64,000 bases of DNA from Macrotrachela quadricornifera (taxonomy: Eukaryota; Rotifera; Eurotatoria; Philodinida; Philodinidae): the NCBI GenBank assembly GCA_022393335.1, contig JAJEKB010021117.1, positions 296,017 through 360,016 on the forward strand, read 5' to 3'. The notes under the pieces were generated by a model. It ran no database searches. It saw only the letters and a list, made by a program, of their open reading frames with translations, and was not told the origin of the DNA. The position numbers were made by a program, and so were the translations under genes. Of the stretch, positions 22,613-34,677 are shown in pieces; position 1 is the first letter of the stretch; every line of letters starts with the position of its first letter.

Positions 22613-24676
22613 TCACAATTTCTTTTTTATAAATTCTATACTCTCACGCACACTCTTAAGATTTGGATGATTTGGAGGTAATGAATTTTCCCAAATATTA
22701 AGAGCACGTTCATACAATGAAAGTGCTTTCGAGTAGTTGCTCATACTTCTACACATCCAAGCGATGCTGTTGTAAGACTGAGCCAAATCAGGATGATTTG
22801 GAGGAAAAGTTTTTTCACGAATCTTAAGTCCTTTTTCGTAAAACGAAAGTGCTTTCGAATACTCTCCCATATTTCGATACACCTCACCGATATTGTTGTA
22901 GGATTGAGCCAAATCAGGATGATTTCCAGGAAGAGTGTTTTGTCGAATTTGAAGTGCTTTTTCGCAAAACGATAGTGCTCTAGAATACTCTCCCATGTTG
23001 CCATACACCAAACCGATGCTATTGTAGGAATTAGTCAATAGAGGATGATTTGCAGGAAGAGTTTTTTCACGAATCTCAAGTCCTTTTTCGTACAACGAAA
23101 GTGCTTTCGAATAGTTTCCCGTGTTTCGATACACCTCACCTATGTTGTTGTAGGATGTAGCCAAATCAGGATGATTTGCAGGAAGAGTTTTTTGATAGAT
23201 TTCAAGTCCTCTTTTATAGTACCAGATGGCCTTGTCATAATCACCTTGATTATTTTTAACATATCCAAGTTGAGTATAATAAAGTGCTTTATCACTCTCA
23301 TCGGATGTCTGTTCGAGTAATAATGTGTAGAGTTCTTCAGCTCTATCTAACTTTTTCAAATGAAGCAACAAACTACCTATTCGTTGCCATCCTGTTCCAC
23401 GTGCATCTTTTTGTATATGTTTCTTGAGTGTTCGAAGTTGTTGATCATCATCTGATGTAAGTGTAAGTTCCACTTGATAAAGTGACTTGTTTTTGTCGAT
23501 TTGTTGAATTTCACCAATACGAAAGACGGTGTGCATAGAGAAAAGGATTTCTTCTTCCGTTTTGAAATAACTAAATTCTTTGACGGCGGCGAAAGGAGTG
23601 GATGGAATAGAAGGATCAATAAGCATTCGAAAGAGAATGCCAACCATATCGGGTTTTGTTAAAGCATCATTGACAAATTGAAGGCAAACTTCTCGCTTCG
23701 TACTGGTGGTGAGAAAGTTGTTAAAAGACATAAGACCACTTTTTGTTTTACAAAGTTTCTCAAAATCTTTGGACAATAGACTTTGTCCACGATAAAGTGT
23801 AAAAAGCTTTCCGTTGTAAGCACTAACCTGTTGTTGGTGTATTTGTTTGATTTGTTGATGAAGGTCACGTATGAAGAAACCCATTTTAATAATAGTATCA
23901 ACTTCTAATGTTCGAAGTGCCCGATTGAGCATTAGATACACGAAACATTCACGTGTATACCACCAGATTGCGAATTTCGGATGATATTTATGTTTGAATT
24001 CATTAATAGTATGTAATTCGGTTGTATTACCATCGTAAAATTTACGACAGTAATTTGCAAAATCCTTGATGGATTGTTGGTCAAAATCCATTTCAAGGAA
24101 AATATCTTTGAATAATTGAGTGTACATAAAGTTGGGCTCCAGTTGATTTAAATCTTGGCTGGAGACTCCTTTATTCATTGTGACAAAACTTACAGGAATG
24201 CAATCTTGCTCACATTGTTTTACAGCCATTTGTAATGCTTCACAAATGGGTGAAATAGATGTATATACACCCTTGATTTTCTTCCATTGTTTTACCCACT
24301 GTTCGTGGTAGGATTTGTTACGACAGAAGATGTAAATGGAATCTAATTTTGACATACCATGAATATTGGGAACTAAAGTTTGACCCAATGTTCCCGATGT
24401 AATAACGAATGCCTTCTCATTATCAATTTCATTGAGAAATTGGATACATTGTCGCAGTGTAGTAAAAATATTGACGTGGTTGACAACGGTTCTTAATTGT
24501 GCCAATGTATGTTGAGCATGCTTGTTTGATTCGTCGATACTGGCATCAATCCAGATTAGTACATAATTTTGAATAAATTGCCGACGAAGATTGATAGTAT
24601 TGTGAGCTATTGTTGCGGATGAATTAGAAGTCTTTGATGTTACAGTAATATGTTCTTTTGGTTTTTGTCCATCCAT
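22613..24676 (-). CDS. Mono-ADP-ribosyltransferase with C-terminal TPR repeats
   Basis: A single exon of 687 residues. Residues about 35-200 form an alpha/beta domain of unknown role (opening VLIWIDASI) that is often found at the front of bdelloid proteins of this kind. Residues about 225-405 are an arginine-type ADP-ribosyltransferase (ART). The R-S-E triad is visible: Arg296 in LYRGQ, Ser325 in TTSTK and the E-x-E in TEEEI (Glu374-Glu376). It should transfer ADP-ribose from NAD to protein arginines. Residues about 430-680 hold tetratricopeptide repeats; the last five are 42-residue kinesin-light-chain-like units (SYNNIGEVYRN...YSKALSLYEKGLEI...NHP) likely to bind partners. No signal peptide is seen, so it should act inside the cell. 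All catalytic residues are present. Confidence 0.88.
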   Translation of the reverse strand: MDGQKPKEHITVTSKTSNSSATIAHNTINLRRQFIQNYVLIWIDASIDESNKHAQHTLAQLRTVVNHVNIFTTLRQCIQFLNEIDNEKAFVITSGTLGQTLVPNIHGMSKLDSIYIFCRNKSYHEQWVKQWKKIKGVYTSISPICEALQMAVKQCEQDCIPVSFVTMNKGVSSQDLNQLEPNFMYTQLFKDIFLEMDFDQQSIKDFANYCRKFYDGNTTELHTINEFKHKYHPKFAIWWYTRECFVYLMLNRALRTLEVDTIIKMGFFIRDLHQQIKQIHQQQVSAYNGKLFTLYRGQSLLSKDFEKLCKTKSGLMSFNNFLTTSTKREVCLQFVNDALTKPDMVGILFRMLIDPSIPSTPFAAVKEFSYFKTEEEILFSMHTVFRIGEIQQIDKNKSLYQVELTLTSDDDQQLRTLKKHIQKDARGTGWQRIGSLLLHLKKLDRAEELYTLLLEQTSDESDKALYYTQLGYVKNNQGDYDKAIWYYKRGLEIYQKTLPANHPDLATSYNNIGEVYRNTGNYSKALSLYEKGLEIREKTLPANHPLLTNSYNSIGLVYGNMGEYSRALSFCEKALQIRQNTLPGNHPDLAQSYNNIGEVYRNMGEYSKALSFYEKGLKIREKTFPPNHPDLAQSYNSIAWMCRSMSNYSKALSLYERALNIWENSLPPNHPNLKSVRESIEFIKKKL
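22660..23220 (-). repeat. Coding tandem repeat of about 126 bp (TPR units)
   Basis: Within the ART/TPR gene, about four to five tandem units of 126 bp encode 42-residue TPRs. Units are very alike at the DNA level (for example the recurring complement of ccaaatcaggatgatttg), so they probably exchange sequence by recombination. Confidence 0.7.
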
Positions 24677-25370
24677 AATTTGCTGAATGATTCGTTAATC
24701 ACCTATGTAAAATTATGTGCAGTTAATTGTTGCTTAGACAAAGAGAGTTCACATCATCTATGTATATAGACATACTGTCGAGGAAACATATTCAGGTGTA
24801 TAAGCCGTTTAGACTACATCCTTTCGCGATGAGTAGACCTCGATGAAGTATGTAATACCCAAAAAAGATATGTGCCCGTAGACATTTCCTCAAAATTCAG
24901 CCATTTCAGTTAAATTTTAGCCTGTAGCTCGGTATGTATCAATAAAGTAAATAATATTATTTCGAGCTGAGATTTAGCCCACAGATAGGTATACCTGTGA
25001 CTAGAATGTTCTGAAAAAGGTCCCGTTGGATTTCAAAATCTATCTTGAACCAGGATCCCATGCTTACGGTTTTGTAGAGTTCGTTGAGGCGCATCGAATG
25101 GTATATAAGAAGACTAGTTTTCATCATACTTTGATGTCTTGAAGGTGCTAACAATGGTGAAAGCACTTGATGGATATTATATGGTACCCATAGACATATG
25201 GTCCTTAGTATATCTTATAATAAGCAATGTAAATTCTTTTTAACAACTGTTTTCAGTAGAGTTCCAGATACTCTTTAATTTTCTATATTTACTAGTATTC
25301 ATCGTTCCTGTCTTCATACATGAAAATAGTCAATTTCCATTGGTCTCTGCTATTTATTAATTATTGGATA
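24677..25370. other. Intergenic upstream of the ART/TPR gene
   Basis: No gene is seen. The region may hold remains of a repeat: similar phrases ending in cccgtagacat and cccatagacat occur near 24875 and 25190. Confidence 0.35.
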
Positions 25371-26085
25371 TTCCCATGTTGTCAACCTTGTGCCGCAGAA
25401 TGAATGAGTACCAAAGTGAAACTTTCTCAAAAACTGTATATTATCGAGCTCTATATATTTCCCAAATCACTTCGTTGGTTACAGCATGACTCATTGAGAT
25501 ATTACCAGTTTATTTCGTTAAAAAACCTATTTTTCTATCCACTGCGGTCAATATATTGAGAATTGTTTTAACAATATCAAACGTTGACCCCTGGAGAGGG
25601 TACGAGGATGAGCTCATAATAAAGAAGTTTATATTTTCATTAAATTCTTCAGAAACCTTCATTTTGAGTATCCAGGTTCGATTTGTATATAAAACTGTAT
25701 AAGAATATAGGGACGCCCAATATTTATTCAAAAAATTAATTTTTTCCTTCGTTCTGTATCCCCTCCAAAGGTCCTAAAGTCAAAAAATTTTTCCACTTTC
25801 AAAGACGATTTTCAAATTAATTAATCATGGATCTAGTGCTGATTTTCAATATATGATAACTGTCCTACGAAACGTTTGATATTGTTAAAACAATTCTCAA
25901 TATATTGACCTCTGTGGATAGAAAAATAGATCTTTTAATGAAATAAGCTGGCAAAATATCAATGGGTTCTGCTGTAACCAACGAAACTATTTGTGAAATA
26001 TATACAGTTCGATAATGTGCAGTTTTTGAGAAAGTTTCACATTGGTACCCATTTATTCTGTGGCACAAGGTTTACAAGATGGGAA
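25371..26085. repeat. Large inverted repeat, arms about 216 bp
   Basis: The left arm (25371-25586) and the right arm (25870-26085) are diverged reverse complements around a 283-bp centre. Shared words include caatatattgagaattg with its complement and ctttctcaaaaactg with its complement. Neither arm encodes protein. Termini are not sharp and no target duplication was found. It is most likely a foldback or MITE-like element. Confidence 0.75.
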
Positions 26086-28594
26086 TGGTCTATAATGAAT
26101 AACATGAGAAATTAAAATAGGAGCTGTTATTATTAGAGACTTTCAGAGAATTATGAGTTGACATCATATGTCTTTGTCGAACTAAAGTAATGGACTGTTT
26201 CTCGAAAGTTGTGATTGGTTAATTGATGCACGAAATGCATGGGTTTCTCGCCAGTAAAGTTAAGAGTTGTGACTAGCTGACTACCGGTCGGTTCCAATAA
26301 AATCTGACCAGTCCTAAGTATGGATGTGGTCACGACTTAGGAAACGTTGATAAAATTAATATTCGCATCGATAGCCACATTCCAGTGAGGGATATTCGTT
26401 AATAAATTGATGTTTGTGACATTCGTTATTCATTTTTTTATAATTCTAAGTGAAATGTAGGAGTTTAGAGCATCATTTTGTTTGACTTGATATGCGATAT
26501 GATTATTTTATGTGTAAGAATCACTTCAATCTAGACTATCAGTTACATATGCCAAGCATTTTCAACCGAAATCTTTTTGAACTTATACATGTAAAAAATA
26601 TTGGCAAATAATCAGAGTAAAATCAATTATAGTCAGAAATAATCCAAAAAACGAAAACTGTATCCATTATTCATATTATTTCTGAAAAAAATTGATTATA
26701 TGGATACAAATCAAAAAAAATCGTTCAAAGATATTACCATTTACTCTCAAGAAAAATCGATTATGTTCAATTTTTTTATGAATTTTTAATCAATCATAAT
26801 CGAAAAAGAATATAAATAATCAATGAGACTTTGATTTTTTTGAATTGTTTTGATAATAATCGATTTTAATCTGATTATTTTTTCAATCGTTCTACATAGG
26901 TACTGTGTGAACATTAAAATAGTTGATTTCTACGTGCTCTAGGTCTGGTTATTCATAACTACCCTTGGCATTCAGCTTTAAGCTTGTCACTAGTCTAACA
27001 TTATTTGAAATTAAATACACTTACGTGACAAAAGATTTCGAATGTACGAGTTGTTTTTCTTGTACTTGCAAGCGATTTTGCTACGTATATATCATCGACA
27101 AAATCAATCGGTTTTTTCAAACTTCCTTTTTTTGTGACGTGATTAATGAAGCATGACATTTTCATTAATGAGACGGTTTGTTGCACGTATGCATTCGTTC
27201 TTACGTATATATCGTCATTTCAATCTTGTTCCTCTTTTTTTTTGCTTTTCGTTACGTTTCGTGTTTTTATGATGCAAAAATATCCACTAATATTTGCATA
27301 CGTATGTGTATTATATTTTAATTTCACAATTTTTTCATATGAAAACGAAATAATACTTTTTTTAAATCATATATGAGAAATCCTAGCAGTGTGCTGTTCT
27401 ATATTGGACTGCTTCGTGACAATGACTCGTCCTGTTGACTACACAAAACGTTTTGCTCAGAAAAATCAATCAATGAAATTTTATTTTGTCATTCAACGAT
27501 TGATGTTCGTTTAGGTGAATTGTGCCAAGACAAGTACAAAAATCAAGTGTAACATGAATCTGACGTGAGTTGCCACTATAGTAGAATTGATTATTGAATT
27601 TATGATCAAAAATGGATTGCTTTATTAGTAGCGTCTTGCTTTGGAAATTTGATCAAAACTCTATAAAAATAGTATTTAAATGTCAATTTCAACATGTTCT
27701 TTCAATTAATATAACATTCGATGAGATTAGGCCGAAAAAGGTTCGATAAGCAGATTTTTCTTCTTATGCGCTCTCTTCCCTTTATATGAGTTCAATTTCA
27801 ATATTAGTTAAGAGTGAATTCTCTTCCAATAATTGATTGATGATCCATTGTGTAAGATCGATGTCCGTTTGATATTCGTCTTACATTATTTCAATATCAA
27901 TAGACATCTTTTAAGTCTGCAACAATGATCTGAAAGTGAATTGTTCTACTGTCAACTTGACAATTGTGATGAGAATACTCAATTCGATTTACAGTGCACA
28001 AGATAAGATTAAGATAATCTTGAATTGAATCGAAGCGAATATTTGAACTATTCTAATCTATTTATTAATCGGCATTATTAAAAGAATCAATTTAATTTAA
28101 TTATTGTACTTAATTAAATTTCATCAAAATTTTCAATGATTACATAATAATTATTTTTTCAATCTTTTACAAAAACTAAATATATTTGGTTTTCTCTTAA
28201 AAATTTTTCCCTCAAAATAATTTTCATGACACTAATAATATAAGGAAACGATTCTGACTGGCGGAAAGCTTTCTCCAATCGAAATCGACGAGTAAATTCT
28301 TTTGTCACTACGCCAATTATCCTTATAATTATCATCAACCATCCAACTTAGAATCCGAATTCAAATTGATTTTTTAATCTCTGATAATAATCGAGAGAGA
28401 CCAATGCCAAAAACAAATCCATTTCACAAGTTAAAATATCGACACTTTTTTTTATTTAATCTAAGATCGTAGAATTTAATTCTAGTTGAAAAATTTATTA
28501 TTTGATACGCAGTCATTTTCTGGTAAAAATTAACAATCGTTATCGTTACGAACAAATAGTGATATATCAACAGCATCAAAAAAAAAAGAGGAAC
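26086..28594. other. Intergenic, nothing coding recognised
   Basis: About 2.5 kb of AT-rich DNA. Around 26600-26880 there are many short complementary words built on aatcgattat/ataatcgatt, so this part can fold extensively. Small open frames at 26965-27376 overlap on both strands and have no recognisable protein features. Confidence 0.4.
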
Positions 28595-30460
28595 ATGAAT
28601 AATGCATCTAGGATTGACATGCATCGTAGTCCTTTCGAAATAAAATTTAATCCAGTAGGTCTTGATTCGTCGTTTTCTATGAAACCAAATTTATTTTTAT
28701 TCTCTTTTAGGTTTCAACGCCTAAAGGAAAAAAACTTCTTGGATCATTAGCCCTTTCCACTGATTCAACAAAATTTGATTCGGATGATTCACATTTAACG
28801 AAAAATGATGATTTCAAAGTTGATCATCAAGTAACCAGTGAATCATCGGACAATGATAATCTCAAAGAAACTTCTTCGTATACTGGTATTAAATTTCAAA
28901 TAAATTCTTCAAATATGGATAATAAAATTGAGAATAGCTCTTCAAATATTTTTGAAAAACAACAAGATCATGTGGAACTCAGCAACGATAATTCTAATCA
29001 ATCTTTCAATTGTAAATATTATTGACTTCAGAATATTTTTAATAAACAATGTTTTTGTTGTTTTTAGCGATTCATCAAATAAAATGATTTATCGATGAAT
29101 TAAGAAGTGATTTTATTCAAAGATTCAATCGTCTAGACAAAAAAGTTGAGCAACTTGATAGAAAAGTTAATAAAAGAATTGATCAATTATGTGAAAAAGT
29201 TGATAATATTTATGAAGCAAACGCCACACAATTAATATTACATCGAATTCTGGCTAATCATAACCTTGACGTCCCTTAATTGCCGACTAATCGAATATTT
29301 AATGAAAATCATTAAATAGACACAAAAGAATTGTTTAATCGGTTTCGTAGCTATTTAAACAATAACTATGGATAAAGAATCATCGTGATATAAAAATTTC
29401 TCTTAAGCCACAGCAAGTAGAATTTGATATTTTGGCTTTGAATTTTGAGCATTCATCAAAAGAACGTCAACTTATTCAATCTCCAAATTTTCAAGCTATT
29501 ATGACGACATTATCGCATAACTATTTAAGACCATTTAATGCAAATTCAATAATATTTGCTGAAGTTACTACATCACTCTTGACTTTTCATAATGATGATC
29601 TTTTAATTTTCGAACAAAAGGTATTTATTTACCAACATTTCGATATTCATTGTTCATATTGATTATTTTCTTATGATTTATTCTAGACTACTTGCTCAAA
29701 TTTGTTCAATAGTGAAAGAAAAAAAAATCATCATTTGAAACTGTTTGAAAAGCTTCTTCAGCTAGAACGTGGGATTGCATTTATTTTTCTATATTACAAA
29801 ATTCAATTGGACCATGTACTGGTTGCACTTTTCGGACGGTTTATTGATTCAAAAAACCATTGATCACCTGAACAAGTTTATCGAATGTTATTTGAATCTT
29901 CACTTTCAAAAAATATTCCTCTATTACATACATTATATATGCGTGATCGTGACGAAAATTATAAACAAATTTATCTTCTTTGGTAGAATAAAGGTTTCAA
30001 GTGTTTTTTCATTTTTAACAAATATATATATGAGAGATAATCATTCAGAAAATTTTGTACAAACAGTGCCATCAAAAAGAATATACGTAATACTAATGTC
30101 GAAAAATCAAAATTTTGATTATATTCAAATCAAATGAATTCATTGTATTTCAAATTGAGTTGTTTCTTTTCGAAATAAAACATGGATATTCTATGTGAGA
30201 AAGGGGAATTCTACACGTCATAATCAAGTTTATTATCAATTCGAAGAGTTAATTCAAGAAATGATTGAAATTGATTAAAGAAGCTAAATGATCATTTGAG
30301 AGAAAGACTCGATCAAGAAAGAAAAACAAGTAACGGTCGTCAATTCGACTCGCTTTACCCTCAACTTCGGAAGAGAAAAGTATTTTATTTATGAACCAAT
30401 ATGGGAAGAATTGATCTAACAACTTTATAAGAATAAGCAATTCTAATCTCTTTGTTTAAA
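28595..30460 (+). pseudogene. Decayed coiled-coil gene with preserved intron signals
   Basis: An exon-like series can still be followed. It starts at an ATG near 28595. A GT-AG intron at about 28652-28711 joins in frame to a Ser/Asp/Asn-rich stretch starting VSTPKGKKLLGSLALS. A second intron at about 29011-29076 leads into a coiled-coil segment (RLDKKVEQLDRKVNKRIDQL). The frame then meets in-frame stops near 29087 and 29280. Later readable stretches (from LNFEHSSKERQLIQS near 29440, and around RMLFESSLSKNIPLLHTLY near 29890) lie in changing frames up to about 30450. I do not recognise the family. The mixture of intact splice sites with stops and frame shifts indicates a recent pseudogene. Confidence 0.55.
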
Positions 30461-30872
30461 TCGTAACATTCAAAAAAACACTACTCGATCTTTTTCGTAA
30501 AATTATTTCGGATAAAACATATTTTTTTGAAAAAGCCCAGTGAGTTACCCATTATTGCATTAGAAACCATAACACTTCTTCCGACTAATACCGAACAAAA
30601 ACACTTTTAAAATCTGTTTCGTTGTAAAAATCAACCAATCAGTTTTGCGAAAGATTGTTCAATATGACTTATCCTCATTTATAAGTTTATCATAGGATTT
30701 TTTTTATATGGCCTTTTCTACAGTGGTGGGAAAAAAAGAAACAAATATCCCACGAGATGTAGCATGATAAAGCTGTACAATTAACCTAAGATCACTTTCT
30801 CTATAATTGCACTTTTCACTTCCAAAATAGTCAAAATTTAGAGCAACCAAATTTAACTGCGTGAAAACATAA

Positions 30873-31541
30873 CGAACGAATTAAGGGAAAATATGGACAC
30901 AATCGTAGAGGCACGTAAAATTGTGCAATGTTATTAGATTTAGCACGAAAAACTAGCCACATATAAAGAATGAACGTTTGAAAAATAGCATTTTTGGTTG
31001 TCACCGGTGTTTTTCTCGCATGATTCTCAAATTTCAGCTTCATGATATGAAATTTAAGCATTAAAATTGTTGTATGACCTGAATCGTTTCATTTCATTAC
31101 GATAATTATTCAGTAACGCATTCGAGTTATCCTAAGGAACAAGTCGATTTATCTCATGGGATAACTCGAAGTAGCCTGCTGGAAACATATCAACGAAGTA
31201 GCTCATTTTAATTTGCTTAATATTGCCATCATAAGATAAATCGAGTTATCTTCCATGATAACTCGAATTACTTAATAAACAAGTATCTGAATCAGAAGAA
31301 TCGATTTATCTCACGAAAAAACCTAAATTCCTTGCTAAATAAATATATCAATGACAAATACACACGTAACTTTTGGAAATTGTGCTCTAATTTAAAACCT
31401 TTTATTTTATTCTTTTTCATGTTTTTAGAACCAATCCAATATAGCATGATGTATTCTGATGAATTTAACCAATCCGATTTCTCCATTAATGAATTTTTCG
31501 TGCCTCTACGATGGCGTCCATATTTTCCCTTAATTCGTTCG
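30873..31541. repeat. Inverted repeat with palindromic core
   Basis: A stretch of about 43 bp at 30873-30920 (aattaagggaaaatatggac and neighbours) is repeated as the complement at 31497-31541. Between the arms, 31120-31320 carries several copies of cgagttatc and gataactcg that form smaller palindromes. The outer arms match only weakly. An old foldback element is likely; boundaries are uncertain. Confidence 0.55.
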
Positions 31542-31787
31542 TTTCCTTTAAAACATAACCACATGCGACACATAAGGAAATTCATTTACGATATGAAATT
31601 GCATTGGCTGAAAATGATTCATTCTCTTAGGTTATTTCCTTCATCATTAGTTATACATGTTGTTTTGATGATTTGCATTTTGAATTAAAGCAGTTAGACA
31701 ATTTCCATAATTCTTTAGATTAATTGTAGATTTTCTCTTATTAATACCTTTGAACATCAAATACCTGGAAATATATTACTTGATACA

Positions 31788-33530
31788 ATGAGTTCAGAAT
31801 AGTAAGTCATTGGTTTGCTATATCTGAAAAGTAACAAATTGAATATAAAATTTCTTTTAGTAATTACTTATTTAAATTACTACTTGTTGGTGATTTTGAT
31901 GTTGGTAAATCTTGTCTCATGTCTCGTTTTGTTGTACGTAGAAATTAAAAAAGTTTTATCGACATATTTTATTTCATTTTTAGGATAATATTTATAACGC
32001 AATGGAGTTCAGTTGTTGTGGTGTAGATTTCGTAGGTTTAGTTTTGATTTTTGTGAAAATTTGCATTTTAAAAAAGAATTTGTTTTTAGAAAATTCGAAC
32101 AATTAATCTTGATGGTACAATTATCAAATTGCAAATTGTAAATTATTCTTTTTTCTTTTTAAATAAAGATATCATTTATTCTCTTATTCTTTCCAGTGGG
32201 ATGGAAAAGGTCAGGAACGAATGCGTTACTTTACAAGTGAGTTTCGATCGTATTTTGCTTTTGGAGAAAAATTCTACTTATTATATTTAGGATCATATTA
32301 TTCACGTGTACATGGTATTATTATTGTTTATGATGTCACAGATCGAGTAAAAATAATTAATATTTAAATTTTTAATTTAAAATTTTTATTTTCTATAGGA
32401 ATCGTTTGATAATATTAAAGAGTGGTTAAAAGATATTAATAATTATAGAAATGAAAATGTCAATAAATTAATTATTGGTAATAAATGTGATTTAACAACT
32501 AAAAGAGTTGTTGATTATGCAGAAGCAAAAGTACAAAAAGTTTATCAATAAAAACTATAGAAAATTTTTTTCTTCTTCACTAAGGAATATGCTGATTCAT
32601 TAAATATTCCATTTTTTGAAACATCTGCAAAAGATTCAATAAATGTTGAAGAAGCATTTTCGACTTTAGTCACTAATATCAAATCTTCGATATCATCATG
32701 GGTTCTATTAGATCTACCAGATGAATTAACATCAAATATGAAGACAAAGGAATTATCTCAACGAATTACTAACATGTCCACATCAGGTAATCAAAAGATC
32801 ATATGAAACTTATTGTATTGATAGATTAATATTTTTCTAATTTGAATATTTAAATTTCACTGTTTTTTTAAATTGAAATTATTTTATGTATTCTATAATA
32901 TGCTCAAAGTTTATTATCACATTCTCATGTTTAGATTTTTACTATTACAAAATTTAGTTTGAGATTATTTTGTATTTGCATATAACTCATGAAACGCTAT
33001 GTAATAATTCTTTTGTTTTATGTATACAAACTTAATTAAATAAAATAACAATTATGTTTTTAGTTGTTTCTACTTCAACGTCAAATCAACAATATGTTGA
33101 TAGCAAGATCTCATCTCATCTACAAAATGAAATTTGTTCAAAAGATATTTCTACAGATTGTGTACAAAGATCTGATGCTGTTACTACTGATCAAGTAAAT
33201 AATATTCAACATATTCTCAATGACAAAATGAATATACTTGATCGTATATCTGCTGCAGCAAAGGAGCGCGTGAATACTGAATACAATAGGATTATGGCAC
33301 AAGCAACTACTGATCGAAATCAAGCATACGCTCAGATCGATCAATTAATTGACGAATATAAAAAACAAATACAAGACAAAACCAACCAACTGAATCATTT
33401 ATCTTTAAATGAAATACCTTCTTTTACTGAACACATCACTGATGAGATAAAATATATCAATGAAGACAACAATCAAATGTTTTCTATTTTATGTACATTA
33501 CCAAATATTCAAGTAAAACCTAAGCAGTAA
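31788..33530 (+). CDS. Rab1-like small GTPase with altered G motifs and coiled-coil tail
   Basis: Nine exons: 31788-31801, 31861-31933, 31984-32031, 32090-32137, 32197-32236, 32291-32346, 32399-32530, 32585-32786 and 33064-33530. All introns are GT-AG, the frame is kept, and the product is about 359 residues. Exons 1-8 encode a Rab1-like GTPase: P-loop [13 protein letters not shown] (guanine recognition) and ETSAKD. Two key spots differ from Rab1: the switch I Thr of the usual STIGVDF is replaced (SCCGVDF), and WDTAGQE reads WDGKGQE. The last exon adds about 155 residues of helical, Gln/Asn-rich coiled coil (for example [19 protein letters not shown]) and ends VKPKQ, so there is no C-terminal Cys pair for prenylation. 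The last 277-base intron is the least certain; without it the GTPase would end shortly after exon 8. Nucleotide cycling and membrane attachment are probably changed. Confidence 0.7.
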
Positions 33531-34677
33531 ATATCAATAATTGATGCATATTTAATCTAGATATTTTTATGAATTATATACTTTTAAGAAAAGAGTTACA
33601 TGATGCAAATATAATTATATTTTCGAAAATTTTCTCTCCTTGTGCAAATTTTTAGCTCATTTTTATGGATCTACGTAATTAGTTAATGTTTGTTAACTTT
33701 CATTATGCAAATGTCAGGGCACGAAAATAGATTGTCTACCTTAATCTTTTCTCACATCTCTTTCTAATACAAACTATTTTTTTTTGCTAATTTAAACGAA
33801 TCAAGAAATTCTGACCGAGCAAAGAAAGACTTATTCAATAAATAGGAAATATTTGATATTTTAATAGTAAGACGTTTATTTTTGTTACATGCATTTTAAA
33901 GTTGATTTTAAAATTTAGTTGATTTTAAAAGGTCAATAATTGATTTTTAGATTTTAGAGACAACTAATTACCTTGAAAATTGTGTTTTGTACATATTTTT
34001 CTAACATTAAAAAAAGGAATAATGAGTATAATGTCAATCTAATCATTTTATATGAAATATTTCTGCACTGCGAGAGTATAAAGTTACTTTTCAGTACAGA
34101 GATATACAATAATGTTAATTATACACATTTTGAAATAAGTGTCTAACTAAAGAAAATACCTCAATATGAGTCTCTGTTTCCAATCAACTTTATGCCAGTA
34201 CGGAGAGTTCGATAAATTGATCATGAAGGTATAAAACATTATTTCTTATAGATTGTCTTTGAAGAGTTAGTCGATTCCAACTTCAGATAGATCATTCTAA
34301 ACTGATATTTTGGAAACTTTAGTTATTATGTTAGTTTATGTGTCAACATTCAATGATTCAGCACTGAGTGTTTTTTAATTGATGGGGCACATTTACATAA
34401 TCAATATAAATAGAAGTCTTAATAAATTACTTAGGACTCTCAAATATTAAGAGTTAATTGAACTAAATTATTTCTGATCATCGTGATAATTCATAAGTTA
34501 CCTATGGCATTAATAAATATTTATATTCATAATTATAGAAAACAATAATGAAAATATATTTCAATTACAAAAATAGATATTTAAAAGAAAATAACCAAAA
34601 TTCCTAAAATTAATCTTGAATAGAAAAACAAAATAGTTATTAATAGTGAAGAAAGCTAATGTCAGAATAGAATATTA
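33531..34677. other. Intergenic between convergent genes
   Basis: About 1.1 kb of AT-rich DNA between the 3' ends of the Rab-like gene (+) and the TRPM gene (-). A patch at 33895-33960 repeats agttgattttaaa. No gene is seen. Confidence 0.5.

Noticed and set aside
23045..23320. Plus-strand frames opposite the TPR repeats
   Set aside because: They are antisense shadows of the 126-bp coding repeat.
26151..26333. 60-codon minus-strand frame
   Set aside because: Isolated, with no recognisable motif and no neighbouring exons.
33054..33530. Separate small coiled-coil gene starting at the ATG at 33054
   Set aside because: That ATG overlaps an intron acceptor (tgtttttag), and splicing from 32786 joins in frame, so a final Rab-gene exon is preferred. 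It is not fully excluded.
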